In this document: positions 54,701-62,209 of the stretch, piece after piece
How positions within the stretch are numbered: the stretch's first letter is position 1
Layout: every line of letters begins with the position of its first letter
From: Methylobacterium sp. R2-1
GTDB taxonomy: Bacteria; Pseudomonadota; Alphaproteobacteria; Rhizobiales; Beijerinckiaceae
Assembly (NCBI RefSeq): GCF_014191355.1
Contig: NZ_JACHWM010000016.1
Location: 1 to 64,000 of the forward strand
Direction: 5' to 3'
DNA: 64,000 bases
Notes under the pieces: generated by a model
What the model was told of the DNA's origin: nothing
The model's database searches: none
The model's input: the letters and a program-made list of their open reading frames with translations, nothing else
Made by a program: the position numbers and the translations under genes

Positions 54701-55220
54701 CCAGCGCCAGCCCCAGCGCCGCCTCGGCGACGCCGAAGCGCGCCGCCGCGGCGCCCTGGTCCACTCGCTGCTCGAACATCTGCCGCGGATCGAGCCGGCC
54801 CGCCGGGCGGAAGCAGCCGAACGCTTCGCCCGTGCCCGCGCGCCCGCCCTGGAGGAGAGCAAGCGCAAGGATCTCGTCCGCTCCGTGCTGCGGCTGATCG
54901 AGGCGCCGGACCTCGCGCCTCTGTTCTCGGCGCAGGCGCGGGCCGAGGTGGCTTTGTCGGGGCGGATCATCGTCGACGGTGTCGAGCGCGACGTCACCGG
55001 CCGGATCGACCGCCTCGTCGTGGAAGACGGCCGGGTGATCCTCTGCGACTTCAAGACCGGCCGCCCGCCTGCCGACAATGCGGCCTTGCCGGAGCGCGAA
55101 GCGGCGCAGGTCGCGCTCTACGCGCGGCTGGCCGCCGCGATCTGGCCCGACCACGCGATCACCGCCCTTCTGGTCTGGACCTCGGGACCTGTGGTGCGAC
55201 GGGTGGAAGGAGCGGGCTGA
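51786..55220 (+). CDS. addA: AddA, helicase-nuclease subunit (alphaproteobacterial type)
   Basis: A 1144-aa superfamily 1 helicase plus RecB-like nuclease. Walker A SANAGAGKTKVLTDR is near residue 32, the Walker B VDEAQDTNPQQWEILR near residue 400, FAVGDPKQSIYSFQGADPRE follows, VMTVHGAKGLEAPVVVVIDG and LLYVAMTRAADHLVI are motifs V-VI, and GRIDRLVVEDGRVILCDFKT is the nuclease core. The GTG start overlaps the addB stop. This is the standard alphaproteobacterial addBA order, followed by trxA and folC as in many relatives. Confidence 0.95.
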   Translation: MNAPLTGFTVDDLTKAAQRRAADPRLSAWVSANAGAGKTKVLTDRVLRLLLDGAPPGRILCLTFTKAAAANMSIRVFQRLGRWVTLDDAALSLELTELTGERPARDTLRLARRLFARAVETPGGLKIETLHALCERLLHMFPFEANVPARFVVLDDNQSREAFEIETDNVLADAILGGNQALSDALAVVGAEASGDTLRDAIRSAMRTRALFSDHRALEPALARLPRALALRDGASVETIEAEILQGSSLGDWRAIAARLRTGKATDEKLADGLVEAHAALGAGKALAPYRSVFFTDKDEPRAAKSFGTKAVPEDVKQALLDEQARLIPLFDDLRAARALARTQGLFRLAAEIHRRVEAQKTRLGALDFDDLIHKTLDLLSRVGASWVLYKLDRGVDHVLVDEAQDTNPQQWEILRTLTAEFAAGEGARGLTRTRFAVGDPKQSIYSFQGADPREFELTRRAWGRAAEGAGHDFADVSLRLSFRTASHVLAAVDAVFSVPEHFAGLSFDAGAPGTVHASARAGVPGAVELWGIEEPADAEEPDAWAAPVDAPEPNAPAIVVARRIARAVRTWTTKGDACGRVWRPGDVLILVRKRSAAFEEVIRALKGLGVPVAGQDRLEVAGHIAVLDLVAVGRAGLLPADDLTLATALKTPLVGLTDDDLTRICARRPFAETLEDALTRHAEAGDGAAIRGLVALRLWIHLAAENGPFGFYAALLGPHGGRSRLVARLGGEAGDAIDVFLAQAAEAENGGDAPCLDTFLADYVVRPGRGKSGLSVKRDLEAGRDEVRVMTVHGAKGLEAPVVVVIDGCEPLGRNDPPLLGLDPAADGPLPPVWTGGRTQDCAATLSARSALQARAREEHNRLLYVAMTRAADHLVIAPYRGATRETPASWCEMVRIGLERGLGAGEAVETEHGPITIWRDGSAASLAAAAEASASTEPEVVPDWLFSKAAPEAEAAPPLSPSGALGAADGQRQPQRRLGDAEARRRGALVHSLLEHLPRIEPARRAEAAERFARARAPALEESKRKDLVRSVLRLIEAPDLAPLFSAQARAEVALSGRIIVDGVERDVTGRIDRLVVEDGRVILCDFKTGRPPADNAALPEREAAQVALYARLAAAIWPDHAITALLVWTSGPVVRRVEGAG

Positions 55221-55226
55221 CCCGTC

Positions 55227-55320
55227 CCGTCATCGCGAGCGGATGCGAAGCGATCCAGCGGCGCGACCTTCCCGGACAGGTCGCGAGCTGGATTGCTCCG
55301 GCTTCGCCTCGCAAGGACGG
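55227..55320. repeat. Palindromic repeat between addA and the sugar dehydrogenase
   Basis: Arms at 55227-55258 (CCGTCATCGCGAGCGGATGC...) and 55288-55320 (CTGGATTGCTCCGGCTTCGC...) are imperfect reverse complements, with CCGGACAGGTCGC in the loop. It is a second copy of the element at 15168-15262. Placed between two converging genes, it could serve as a bidirectional terminator. Confidence 0.8.
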
Positions 55321-55330
55321 ACGACCCGCC

Positions 55331-56629
55331 TCAACTGCTCTTCTTCGGCGTCAGCTTGACGATCTGCCCGTCATCCTCGGTCACCGCGTAGACGGCGCCG
55401 TCGGGGCCGACCCGCACGTCGCGGACGCGATGCTCCAGCGGAATGCGCTCCTCGGTCACCACCTTGTCGCCGTCGAGCTTGAGCGCGACGATCCCGGTGC
55501 TGACGAGTCCGCCGATGAGGAACTGGTTCTTCCAGGCCGGGAACGCGTCCTTGTCGTAGAGCGCCATGCCCGAGGGGCCGATCACCGGGTCCCAGTAATA
55601 GACCGGCTGCACCGTGCCGCCGGCCTGGGTCTGGCCATCGCCGATCTTCTCGCCGGAATACTCGATGCCGTAGGTGACCACCGGCCAGCCGTAGTTCAGG
55701 CCGGGGCGCGGACGGTTCAGCTCGTCGCCGCCGCGGGGACCGTGCTCCACGGTCCAGAGCCGGCCCTGACCGTCCAGGGCGGCGGCCTGGACGTTGCGGT
55801 GGCCGTAGGACCAGATCTCGGGCTTGGCCTTCTCGCCGCCGGTGAAGGGGTTGTCCTTCGGGGCGTTGCCGTCGGTGTCGATGCGGAAGACCTTGCCGAG
55901 CCCGCTCGTCAGATCCTGTGCCTGCCCCCGAGTCTGCTTGTCGGAACGTTCGCCCACGGTGACGAACAGCTTGCCGTCCGGCGCGAAGACGAGGCGCGAG
56001 CCGAAATGCTTGTCGCCGTCATAGGTCGGCATCTGGCGGAAGATGACCTTGACGTCGTCGAGCCGCGCCTTGCCGTCGCTCTCGACCAGCTTGGCCTTGG
56101 CCACCGTCGTGCCGTTGCCCTTGTCCCGCGGCTCGCTGTAGCTGAAGTAGATCGTGCGATCCGCGGCGAAGCCCGGGCTCAGCGCGATGTCGAGCAGACC
56201 GCCCTGCCCGTTCGGATCGACCTTCGGCACCGCCGCCACCGGCTGACCCACCGTGCCGTCCTTGGCGATCAGGCGGATCTTGCCGGCCTTCTCGGTCACG
56301 ATCATGCGCCCGTCGGGCAGGAACTCCATCGCCCAGGGGCTTTCCAATCCCTTTGCCACGACCGCGGTCTCGACCTCGGTCTTCTGCGCGGGCTCGGGCG
56401 CCCGGGTCTGGTTGGGCAGGAGCGGCTTGTACTCGGTGTTCGGCGGATCCTTCTCGGCGATGGACGTCCCGGCGCTCGGCGCGGCCGGTGCCTGGAACGA
56501 TTCGCCCTGGATGCGCGGCGCGCGCGTGTCCTCGCTGGTGCCCTGGCTGGAGGGTTGCTGCGCGAAGGCAGAGGCATCGAGGCCGAGGGCCGCGACGGTG
56601 GCGAGCAGAAGGGAAAGAGTGCGCGTCAC
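55331..56629 (-). CDS. PQQ-dependent soluble aldose dehydrogenase-like protein
   Basis: A 432-aa secreted beta-propeller of the glucose/sorbosone dehydrogenase (YliI/Asd) group. A GTG start at 56627-56629 gives a clean signal peptide (TLSLLLATVAALGLDASAFA). Family blocks: GLESPWAMEFLPDGRMIVTE, GQGGLLDIALSPGF, HFGSRLVFAPDGKLFVTVGE, WSYGHRNVQAAALD, EHGPRGGDELNRP and DPVIGPSGMALYD. These enzymes oxidise aldoses in the periplasm with PQQ, a cofactor methylotrophs make. The Pro/Gln-rich stretch after the signal is probably a linker. Substrate not fixed. Confidence 0.86.
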   Translation of the reverse strand: MTRTLSLLLATVAALGLDASAFAQQPSSQGTSEDTRAPRIQGESFQAPAAPSAGTSIAEKDPPNTEYKPLLPNQTRAPEPAQKTEVETAVVAKGLESPWAMEFLPDGRMIVTEKAGKIRLIAKDGTVGQPVAAVPKVDPNGQGGLLDIALSPGFAADRTIYFSYSEPRDKGNGTTVAKAKLVESDGKARLDDVKVIFRQMPTYDGDKHFGSRLVFAPDGKLFVTVGERSDKQTRGQAQDLTSGLGKVFRIDTDGNAPKDNPFTGGEKAKPEIWSYGHRNVQAAALDGQGRLWTVEHGPRGGDELNRPRPGLNYGWPVVTYGIEYSGEKIGDGQTQAGGTVQPVYYWDPVIGPSGMALYDKDAFPAWKNQFLIGGLVSTGIVALKLDGDKVVTEERIPLEHRVRDVRVGPDGAVYAVTEDDGQIVKLTPKKSS

Positions 56630-56781
56630 GTCGATTGATCCTTGTGCGGGTCGCCGATCCTGCTCGCCAAATGGGGCGCTGGCTGCATACGGCGAGGGTC
56701 GCGCCGCCGCAGGCGTCCGAGGCAAGGGGATTTGTCGGCGGCTGAGAGAGGATTGCGGGGACGAGCGACCCATACCTATGT

Positions 56782-56875
56782 GGGTTCGGCGCCTCAGCCC
56801 CGCGGCCGGAGCGGGACGCCTTGACCGGGGCGGATGGCGTCGCCAATTCTCGCCTCACCGTGAGGCGCCGAACCC
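56782..56875 (+). promoter_or_regulatory. Mutually exclusive hairpins in the trxA upstream region
   Basis: GGGTTCGGCGCCTCA (56782-56796) pairs perfectly with TGAGGCGCCGAACCC (56861-56875), 64 nt apart. The TGAGGC of that right arm can instead pair locally in GCCTCAC-C-GTGAGGC (56852-56866). Only one can form at a time, the logic of an attenuator or a structural switch. It ends 70 nt before the trxA start. Whether it lies in the trxA mRNA is not known. The rest of the 316-bp gap between the two divergent genes shows nothing else. Confidence 0.45.
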
Positions 56876-56945
56876 GCTCCCCGGTGCCCTCCATGCCGGG
56901 GCCTCCAATGCACCCGCATGGGACCGCGTGTCGAAAGGACGTACG

Positions 56946-57266
56946 ATGGCGACCGTGAAAGTGACCGATGCGAGCTTCGAGCAGGACGTTCTGCAGTCCG
57001 CCGAGCCCGTCGTGGTGGATTTCTGGGCGGAGTGGTGCGGCCCCTGCCGGCAGATCGGCCCGGCGTTGGAGGAGATCTCCGTCGATCTCCAGGGCAAGGT
57101 GAAGATCGTCAAGGTCAACGTCGATGAGAACCCCGGCATCGCCTCGACCTACGGCATCCGCTCGATCCCGACGCTGATGATCTTCAAGGACGGCAAGCTC
57201 GCCAGCCAGAAGGTTGGCGCTGCTCCCAAGGGCGACCTGTCCCGCTGGATCCAGGCAAGCGCCTGA
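56946..57266 (+). CDS. trxA: Thioredoxin
   Basis: A 106-aa thioredoxin with the active site WAEWCGPCRQIGP and the cis-proline loop SIPTLMIFKDG. It reduces protein disulfides in the cytoplasm. The ATG at 56946 has an AAAGGA ribosome binding site; the much longer frame upstream is a shadow. It is followed by a strong terminator (57303-57328). Its place between addA and folC is conserved in alphaproteobacteria. Confidence 0.97.
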   Translation: MATVKVTDASFEQDVLQSAEPVVVDFWAEWCGPCRQIGPALEEISVDLQGKVKIVKVNVDENPGIASTYGIRSIPTLMIFKDGKLASQKVGAAPKGDLSRWIQASA

Positions 57267-57302
57267 CGCGCTGCCGTAGCCCAACGGGGCCCAACCCGAG
57301 AC

Positions 57303-57328
57303 AGCCCGGCCGAGAGGCCGGGCTTTTT
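57303..57328 (+). terminator. Intrinsic terminator of trxA
   Basis: AGCCCGGCC (57303-57311), GAGA loop, GGCCGGGCT (57316-57324), then TTTT. A classical rho-independent terminator 37 bp after the stop. Confidence 0.92.
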
Positions 57329-57374
57329 CGTGGCTGAATGGCGAGCGCCGCCTGCTTCAGGTTTCCAAATGCAA

Positions 57375-57400
57375 GAAGCCCGGCCTTGCGGCCGGGCTTC
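57375..57400 (-). terminator. Hairpin terminator of the Omp31-like gene
   Basis: GAAGCCCGGCC (57375-57385) pairs perfectly with GGCCGGGCTTC (57390-57400) around a 4-nt loop. On the minus strand TTGCATTT follows. It sits 33 bp past the stop of the porin gene, facing the trxA terminator. Confidence 0.75.
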
Positions 57401-57432
57401 CTGGTTTCGAGACCCTTTATCTAAGGTTCGGC

Positions 57433-58335
57433 TTAGTAGCTGCCGAACTTGTAGTTCAGGCCGGCGCGGACGACGGCGAAGTCGTTGTCGCGGCGGACGG
57501 TGTTGTTGAAGATGGTCGAGGTCGAGGTGGCGACGCCGTTCACGATCGGGGTCGCGCTGATGATGGTGCCGCCGGCGTTGGCGTAGCCGTAGCGGCTGTT
57601 GTTGCCATCGAAGTTCACGTACAGACCTTCGACCTTGAGCGTCACCGCCGAGGAGCGGAAGAAGTTCAGGAACGAGTCGGTCGGGAGCGCGTACTCGACG
57701 CCGCCACCAGCGGTGTAGCCGGTCTTGAAGTCGTCGGCGTCGACGGCCTGGCCGCCACCGAAGCTGCCGTAGGCGAAGCCGCCGGTGCCGTAGAACAGGA
57801 CGCGGTCGAAGGCGTAACCGATGCGGCCGCGAACGGTGCCGAAGAAGTCGAGGCCCTGGAGACCCGTCGGGTTGAACAGGGTCACGCCCGGCAGCGGAGC
57901 GGCGCCGGCGCAGGCGATGCCGCGCGAACCGCAGACGCCGTTACGGCCGAAGCGGCCACCGAGGTCGGCGTACTGGGCGTCCGCCTCGATACCGACGACG
58001 ACGCCGGAGCCCGGGGTGAACTGATAGTTGTAGCCGATCTGGCCACCGCCGACGAAGCCGTCGTTCCGGCTGCCGTTGCCGAAGGCGAACAGGCCGACAT
58101 TGCCGCCCGCGCCACCGACGACGCGCGGGTCGTTGGTGCCGACGAGGGTCGAGCCGATGGAGTCCTCGACGCCGAAACCGTAACCGGCGTTGAGACCGGC
58201 GTAGAAGCCGGTCCAGGTGAACACCGGGATGGGCGTGAAGACCGGCGGCGGAGCAGCGCGGCGCGGCAGGTCGGCGGCGGAGGCCGCAGCGGTCAGCGCC
58301 GTGAAGGCGGCAAGAGAGGTCAGAAGCTTTTTCAT
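57433..58335 (-). CDS. Omp31/Omp25-like outer membrane beta-barrel protein
   Basis: A 300-aa outer membrane protein. Signal peptide MKKLLTSLAAFTALTAAASA-A, then a Pro-rich segment and WTGFYAGLNAGYGFG, the entry motif of the Omp25/31 family in Rhizobiales. Alternating beta segments end in NDFAVVRAGLNYKF, with a terminal aromatic shortly before the end as barrels require. Two cysteines (GVCGSRGIACAG) lie in a predicted loop. It probably forms a small barrel or porin-like structural protein. The ATG at 58333-58335 is chosen because the longer frame would break the signal peptide. Confidence 0.88.
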   Translation of the reverse strand: MKKLLTSLAAFTALTAAASAADLPRRAAPPPVFTPIPVFTWTGFYAGLNAGYGFGVEDSIGSTLVGTNDPRVVGGAGGNVGLFAFGNGSRNDGFVGGGQIGYNYQFTPGSGVVVGIEADAQYADLGGRFGRNGVCGSRGIACAGAAPLPGVTLFNPTGLQGLDFFGTVRGRIGYAFDRVLFYGTGGFAYGSFGGGQAVDADDFKTGYTAGGGVEYALPTDSFLNFFRSSAVTLKVEGLYVNFDGNNSRYGYANAGGTIISATPIVNGVATSTSTIFNNTVRRDNDFAVVRAGLNYKFGSY

Positions 58336-58764
58336 TTTTTGATCCCCAGCAGAAACCCGATCGCCCAAAAGCTAGACCATTTCCTTGGCCCGAGATGTAG
58401 CGAGCAGGACACACCCGCCGCGCGACAATCAGGCTGACGAGCGGTTGCAATCCGTTTGCGGCGATGCCGAAACCAGATTTCGGGCCGAGGCGGACGACTT
58501 TGATGGGCCGTGAACAGAGCTGAGGGCCCGGGTGACTTGTCGAGCGACCGCGTCGAACGGGTTCCGGCCGGATGATCCAGCTTCAGGACGAGCCTTCGCC
58601 GGGCGGTGACCCGATGCGGGCACACCGTCATGAGATCCGGGCAAGTCGATCCCGGCTTTCGCCATCCGCGCGCGGCCGCCTTGCGGCGCGGATGTCCTGT
58701 CTCTGGTTCCGCGGCGGGATGCGTTCGTCTGCCGAGTGCCCGCTCTTGGCGAGCCAATAGCCTG
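58336..58764. other. Intergenic region upstream of the Omp31-like gene, nothing recognised
   Basis: A 429-bp gap between folC and the porin gene, both on the minus strand. Several short frames overlap here, but none has a good start, ribosome binding site or family pattern. It must contain the porin promoter, which I could not place. Confidence 0.45.
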
Positions 58765-60090
58765 TCAGACCGGTATTGTGCCGTTGGCCTCGAGCACGGC
58801 GCCTGCCAGGTAGAGCGAGCCGCAGATCAGGACGCGCGGCGGACGCTCGAAGATCGTGTCCGACAGACCTGCCAGCGCCGCCTCGACACTCGGGGCAACC
58901 TCCGCCGGAAGGCCGACCGAACGGGCAATTGCCGCCACTTCCTCTGCGGGCCGCGCCGCCATCTGCCCGGTGATCGGCACCGCGACGAGCGAGCGGGCGA
59001 GGCCGGCGAAGTTCTTCAGGAAGCCTTCCGCGTCCTTGGTGCCGAGCAGCCCGACGATCAGGACCAGCGGCGCGTCGCTGCGCTCGCCGAGATCGGCCAT
59101 TGCGGCGGCGAGGATGCGACCGCCATCGGCATTGTGGCCGCCGTCGAGCCACAGCTCGGCGTCCCTGGGCATCCGATCGGCCAGCGCGCCGCGTACGAGG
59201 CGCTGGAGCCGGCCCGGCCAGTCGACGTTGCGCAGGCCCGCCTCGAGCGCCGCCGTGCCGATGTCGCCGAAGCCCGCCGCGCGAAGGGCCGTGATGGCGG
59301 TACCGGCATTGGTGAGCTGGTGGCGCCCGGCGAGCCGAGGACGGGGCAGGTCGAACAGGTCGGTTTCGTCCTGGTAGACGAGCCGCCCGTTCTCCTCGTG
59401 GACGGAAAAATCCTGGTTGCCGACGCGTACCGGCACCGCGCCGATTCGCTCGGCCTGGCCGCAGAGCACGGCATCGGCCCCAGCGTAGTCCTGGGCGGCG
59501 ATCACCGCCGGGCAGCCGCGCTTGAAGATGCCGGCCTTCTCCATCGCCACTGCCTCGACGGTGTCGCCGAGATACTCGGCGTGGTCCCGCCCGATCGGCG
59601 TGACCACGGCGCAGGCCGGACGGTCGATGACGTTGGTGGCATCGACCCGTCCGCCGAGACCGACTTCGAGGAGCAGCACGTCGGCGGGGCTTTCCGAGAA
59701 CAGCAGCAGGGCCGCCGCCGTGGTGATCTCGAACACGGTGATCGGATCACCCTTATTGGCCGCCTCGCAGCGGGCGAAGGCGTCGGCGAGCCGGTCCTCG
59801 GCGACGTAGTGGCCGCCGCCGATGCCCCCTAAGCGGATGCGCTCGTGGAAGCGCACGAGGTGGGGCGAGGTGTAGACGTGGGCGGCCAGCCCCCCCGCCT
59901 CCAGGATCGCCCTCATGAAGGCGATGGTCGAGCCCTTGCCGTTGGTGCCGGCGACGTGGATCACCGGCGGCAGGCGCCTCTCGGGATGGTTGAGGGCTGC
60001 GAGCAGACGCTCGATGCGCCCGAGCGACAGGTCGATCGTGCGCGGATGCAGGGCGAGGAAGCGCGCCATCAGCGCGTCTGAGGATTCCAT
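58765..60090 (-). CDS. folC: Folylpolyglutamate synthase / dihydrofolate synthase
   Basis: A 441-aa Mur-ligase-family enzyme that makes dihydrofolate from dihydropteroate and adds glutamates to folates. VIHVAGTNGKGSTIAFMRAI is the P-loop, VYTSPHLVRFHERIR the next block, LLEVGLGGRVDATNVI the metal site, IGRDHAEYLGDTVEAVAMEK follows and LWLDGGHNADGGRILAAAM is the C-terminal block. It lies 32 bp after accD on the same strand, the classic accD-folC pair, with trpA upstream. Folates matter in one-carbon metabolism. Confidence 0.96.
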   Translation of the reverse strand: MESSDALMARFLALHPRTIDLSLGRIERLLAALNHPERRLPPVIHVAGTNGKGSTIAFMRAILEAGGLAAHVYTSPHLVRFHERIRLGGIGGGHYVAEDRLADAFARCEAANKGDPITVFEITTAAALLLFSESPADVLLLEVGLGGRVDATNVIDRPACAVVTPIGRDHAEYLGDTVEAVAMEKAGIFKRGCPAVIAAQDYAGADAVLCGQAERIGAVPVRVGNQDFSVHEENGRLVYQDETDLFDLPRPRLAGRHQLTNAGTAITALRAAGFGDIGTAALEAGLRNVDWPGRLQRLVRGALADRMPRDAELWLDGGHNADGGRILAAAMADLGERSDAPLVLIVGLLGTKDAEGFLKNFAGLARSLVAVPITGQMAARPAEEVAAIARSVGLPAEVAPSVEAALAGLSDTIFERPPRVLICGSLYLAGAVLEANGTIPV

Positions 60091-60122
60091 CTCGCGCGAA
60101 GACCTTCTGTCGCGGATTGATC

Positions 60123-61043
60123 TCAGGCCGCGTCCGGCAGCGGCTCAGGCGCGGCCGGCACTGGCGGCGTTCCGGCAGGGGCCTGCCGCACGTCCATCAG
60201 CAGGCCGCAGAGCCGGCTGATCGTCTCTTTGAGCTGATGCCGGTGCACGACCTGATCGACCATGCCGTGCTCGCGCAGATACTCGGCCCGCTGGAAGCCG
60301 TCGGGCAGCTTCTCGCGTATCGTCTGCTCGATGACGCGGGGGCCGGCAAAGCAGATCAGCGCACCGGGCTCGGCCAGATGCACGTCGCCGAGCATGGCAT
60401 AGGAAGCGGTCACGCCCCCCGTGGTCGGATTCGTCAGCACTACGATGTAGGGCAGCCGCGCAGCCCGCAGCCGGCGCACCGCGACCGTGGTGCGCGGCAT
60501 CTGCATCAGGGAGAGGATGCCCTCCTGCATCCGCGCGCCGCCGGAGGCCGCGAACAGCACGTAGGGAGTGCGCTTTTCCAGGGCCGTCTCGGCGCCGCGG
60601 ACGAAGGCCTCGCCGCCGGCCATGCCGAGCGAACCGGCCATGAAGCTGAATTCCTGCGCCGCGACAGTCATCGGAAGACCGCCGACGCGGCCGAAGCCGA
60701 TCTTGAAGGCGTCCGCCATGCCGGTCTTGGCCCGCGCCTCCTTGAGGCGGTCGGCGTAGCGCTTCTCGTCGCGGAACTTCAGCGGGTCGGCCGGAACGTC
60801 GGGCAGCGGCACGTCGATCCAGGTGCCCTCGTCGAACATCATCTTCAGGCGCGCCGTCGCGCTCATCTTGAGATGGTGCTCGGAGCCGGGAATGACCCAG
60901 TGGTTCTGCTCGACTTCCTTATGGAAGACCATCTGGCCGGTGTCGGGGCACTTGATCCAGAGGTTCTCCGGCGTCTCGCGCTTGAACAGCGTCTTGATCC
61001 GGGGCCGCACGACCTCCGAGATCCAGTTCATCGGCTCGACCAT
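60123..61043 (-). CDS. accD: Acetyl-CoA carboxylase carboxyltransferase subunit beta
   Basis: A 306-aa AccD from the ATG at 61041-61043. It transfers CO2 from biotin to acetyl-CoA in fatty acid synthesis. The carboxyltransferase core is normal (ALEKRTPYVLFAASGGARMQ, EGILSLMQMPRTT, GALICFAGPRVIEQTI). The N-terminal zinc ribbon has lost its ligands: LWIKCPDTGQMVFHKEVE then WVIPGSEHH keeps only Cys32, where E. coli has four cysteines. This degeneration is seen in other Rhizobiales (recalled). The frame to 61319 upstream is not needed. Confidence 0.95.
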   Translation of the reverse strand: MVEPMNWISEVVRPRIKTLFKRETPENLWIKCPDTGQMVFHKEVEQNHWVIPGSEHHLKMSATARLKMMFDEGTWIDVPLPDVPADPLKFRDEKRYADRLKEARAKTGMADAFKIGFGRVGGLPMTVAAQEFSFMAGSLGMAGGEAFVRGAETALEKRTPYVLFAASGGARMQEGILSLMQMPRTTVAVRRLRAARLPYIVVLTNPTTGGVTASYAMLGDVHLAEPGALICFAGPRVIEQTIREKLPDGFQRAEYLREHGMVDQVVHRHQLKETISRLCGLLMDVRQAPAGTPPVPAAPEPLPDAA

Positions 61044-61191
61044 GGCGTCGGACTCCCTGTCTGACCGCGTACTCTTGCCGCGTTCTCTTGCCACGCTGAT
61101 ATCGGATCGCCGCCCCCTCGATGCCAAGGGACTCTTCGAAGGGACTCTTCGAAAGGTCGTCCTGCAACGAGGATGGCGGAGTGAGGAGCGC

Positions 61192-62034
61192 TCAGACCTC
61201 AGTCGGCGCCTTCGTGGTGCTGCGCACACCCTCTGCCAGTTCGCGCACCAGGGCGGCGACCGCCTCCACCGTGCCGCTGCCCGCGCGGTCCCCCGGTTCG
61301 AGGCTGCGGGCCAGCGCATCGACCAGGGCCGAACCGACCACGACGCCGTCGGCGCCGCGGGCGATCTCGGCGGCGTGCGCGCCGGTCTTCACCCCGAAGC
61401 CGACCACGACGGGCAGGTCGGTATGCGCCGTGATCCGTCCGACGGCCTGCGACACCTTACCGAAATCGGGGGTCGCGGTGCCGGTCACGCCGGTGATCGA
61501 CACGTAGTAGACGAAGCCCGCCGTGTTCGCGAGCACGGCGGGCAGGCGCTTATCGTCGGTCGTCGGGGTCGCGAGCCGGATGAAGGCGAGGCCCTTCTCC
61601 AGGGCCGGCAGGCAGAGCTCCTCGTCCTCCTCCGGCGGCAGGTCGACGACGATCAGACCGTCGATGCCGGCGGCCAGCGCATCGTCCAGGAAGTCGGGCA
61701 CGCCGTAGGTATAGATCGGATTGTAGTAGCCCATCAGCACCACGGGCGTCCGATCGTCGCCCTCGCGGAAGCGACGGACCAGGGCGAGGGTGCCGCGCAG
61801 ATCCTGACCCGCCTTCAGAGCCCGCAGACCCGCCGCCTGGATCGCCGGCCCGTCGGCCATGGGATCGGTGAAGGGTAGGCCGAACTCGACGATGTCGGCC
61901 CCGGACTTCGGCAGGGCTTCGAGCACCTTGAGCGAGGTTTCCGGATCGGGATCGCCCGCCATGACGTAGGTGACGAGGGCGGCACGTCCTTCCGCGCGGC
62001 AGCGGGCGAAAGCGGCATCGATGCGGGCGGTCAT
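61192..62034 (-). CDS. trpA: Tryptophan synthase alpha chain
   Basis: A 280-aa TIM-barrel that cleaves indole-3-glycerol phosphate. LVTYVMAGDPDPETSLKVLE, GADIVEFGLPFTDPMADGPA with the catalytic Glu, VVLMGYYNPIYTYG, IDGLIVVDLPPEEDEEL with the second catalytic Asp, and VVVGFGVKTGAHAAE are all in place. The ATG at 62032-62034 matches the family start. Its partner trpB is not seen in the window; in relatives it lies just upstream of trpA, where nudC sits here. Confidence 0.96.
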   Translation of the reverse strand: MTARIDAAFARCRAEGRAALVTYVMAGDPDPETSLKVLEALPKSGADIVEFGLPFTDPMADGPAIQAAGLRALKAGQDLRGTLALVRRFREGDDRTPVVLMGYYNPIYTYGVPDFLDDALAAGIDGLIVVDLPPEEDEELCLPALEKGLAFIRLATPTTDDKRLPAVLANTAGFVYYVSITGVTGTATPDFGKVSQAVGRITAHTDLPVVVGFGVKTGAHAAEIARGADGVVVGSALVDALARSLEPGDRAGSGTVEAVAALVRELAEGVRSTTKAPTEV

Positions 62035-62168
62035 GGTTCTCGCTCCCGGCGGCACGTCCGGCCTTTAAGGCCCGGGGGATGGTGTCCCCGGGACCGGGCC
62101 GCCGCGCAGGGCTCGGCTTCCCCGGCCCATTCCCCGGCCAAGTGGGGGCGCCTACACCATCCGCTCGC

Positions 62169-62209
62169 GTCCGTGAAGCGGGAGCGCGTCAGGCTTACGC
62201 TTCACGGAC
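62169..62209 (-). terminator. Hairpin at the end of nudC
   Basis: GTCCGTGAAGCG (62169-62180) and CGCTTCACGGAC (62198-62209) form a perfect 12-bp stem that includes the nudC stop codon. A GC-rich imperfect hairpin and GGCCTTTAAGGCC (62060-62072) lie further on. It probably ends the nudC transcript before trpA. Confidence 0.65.
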
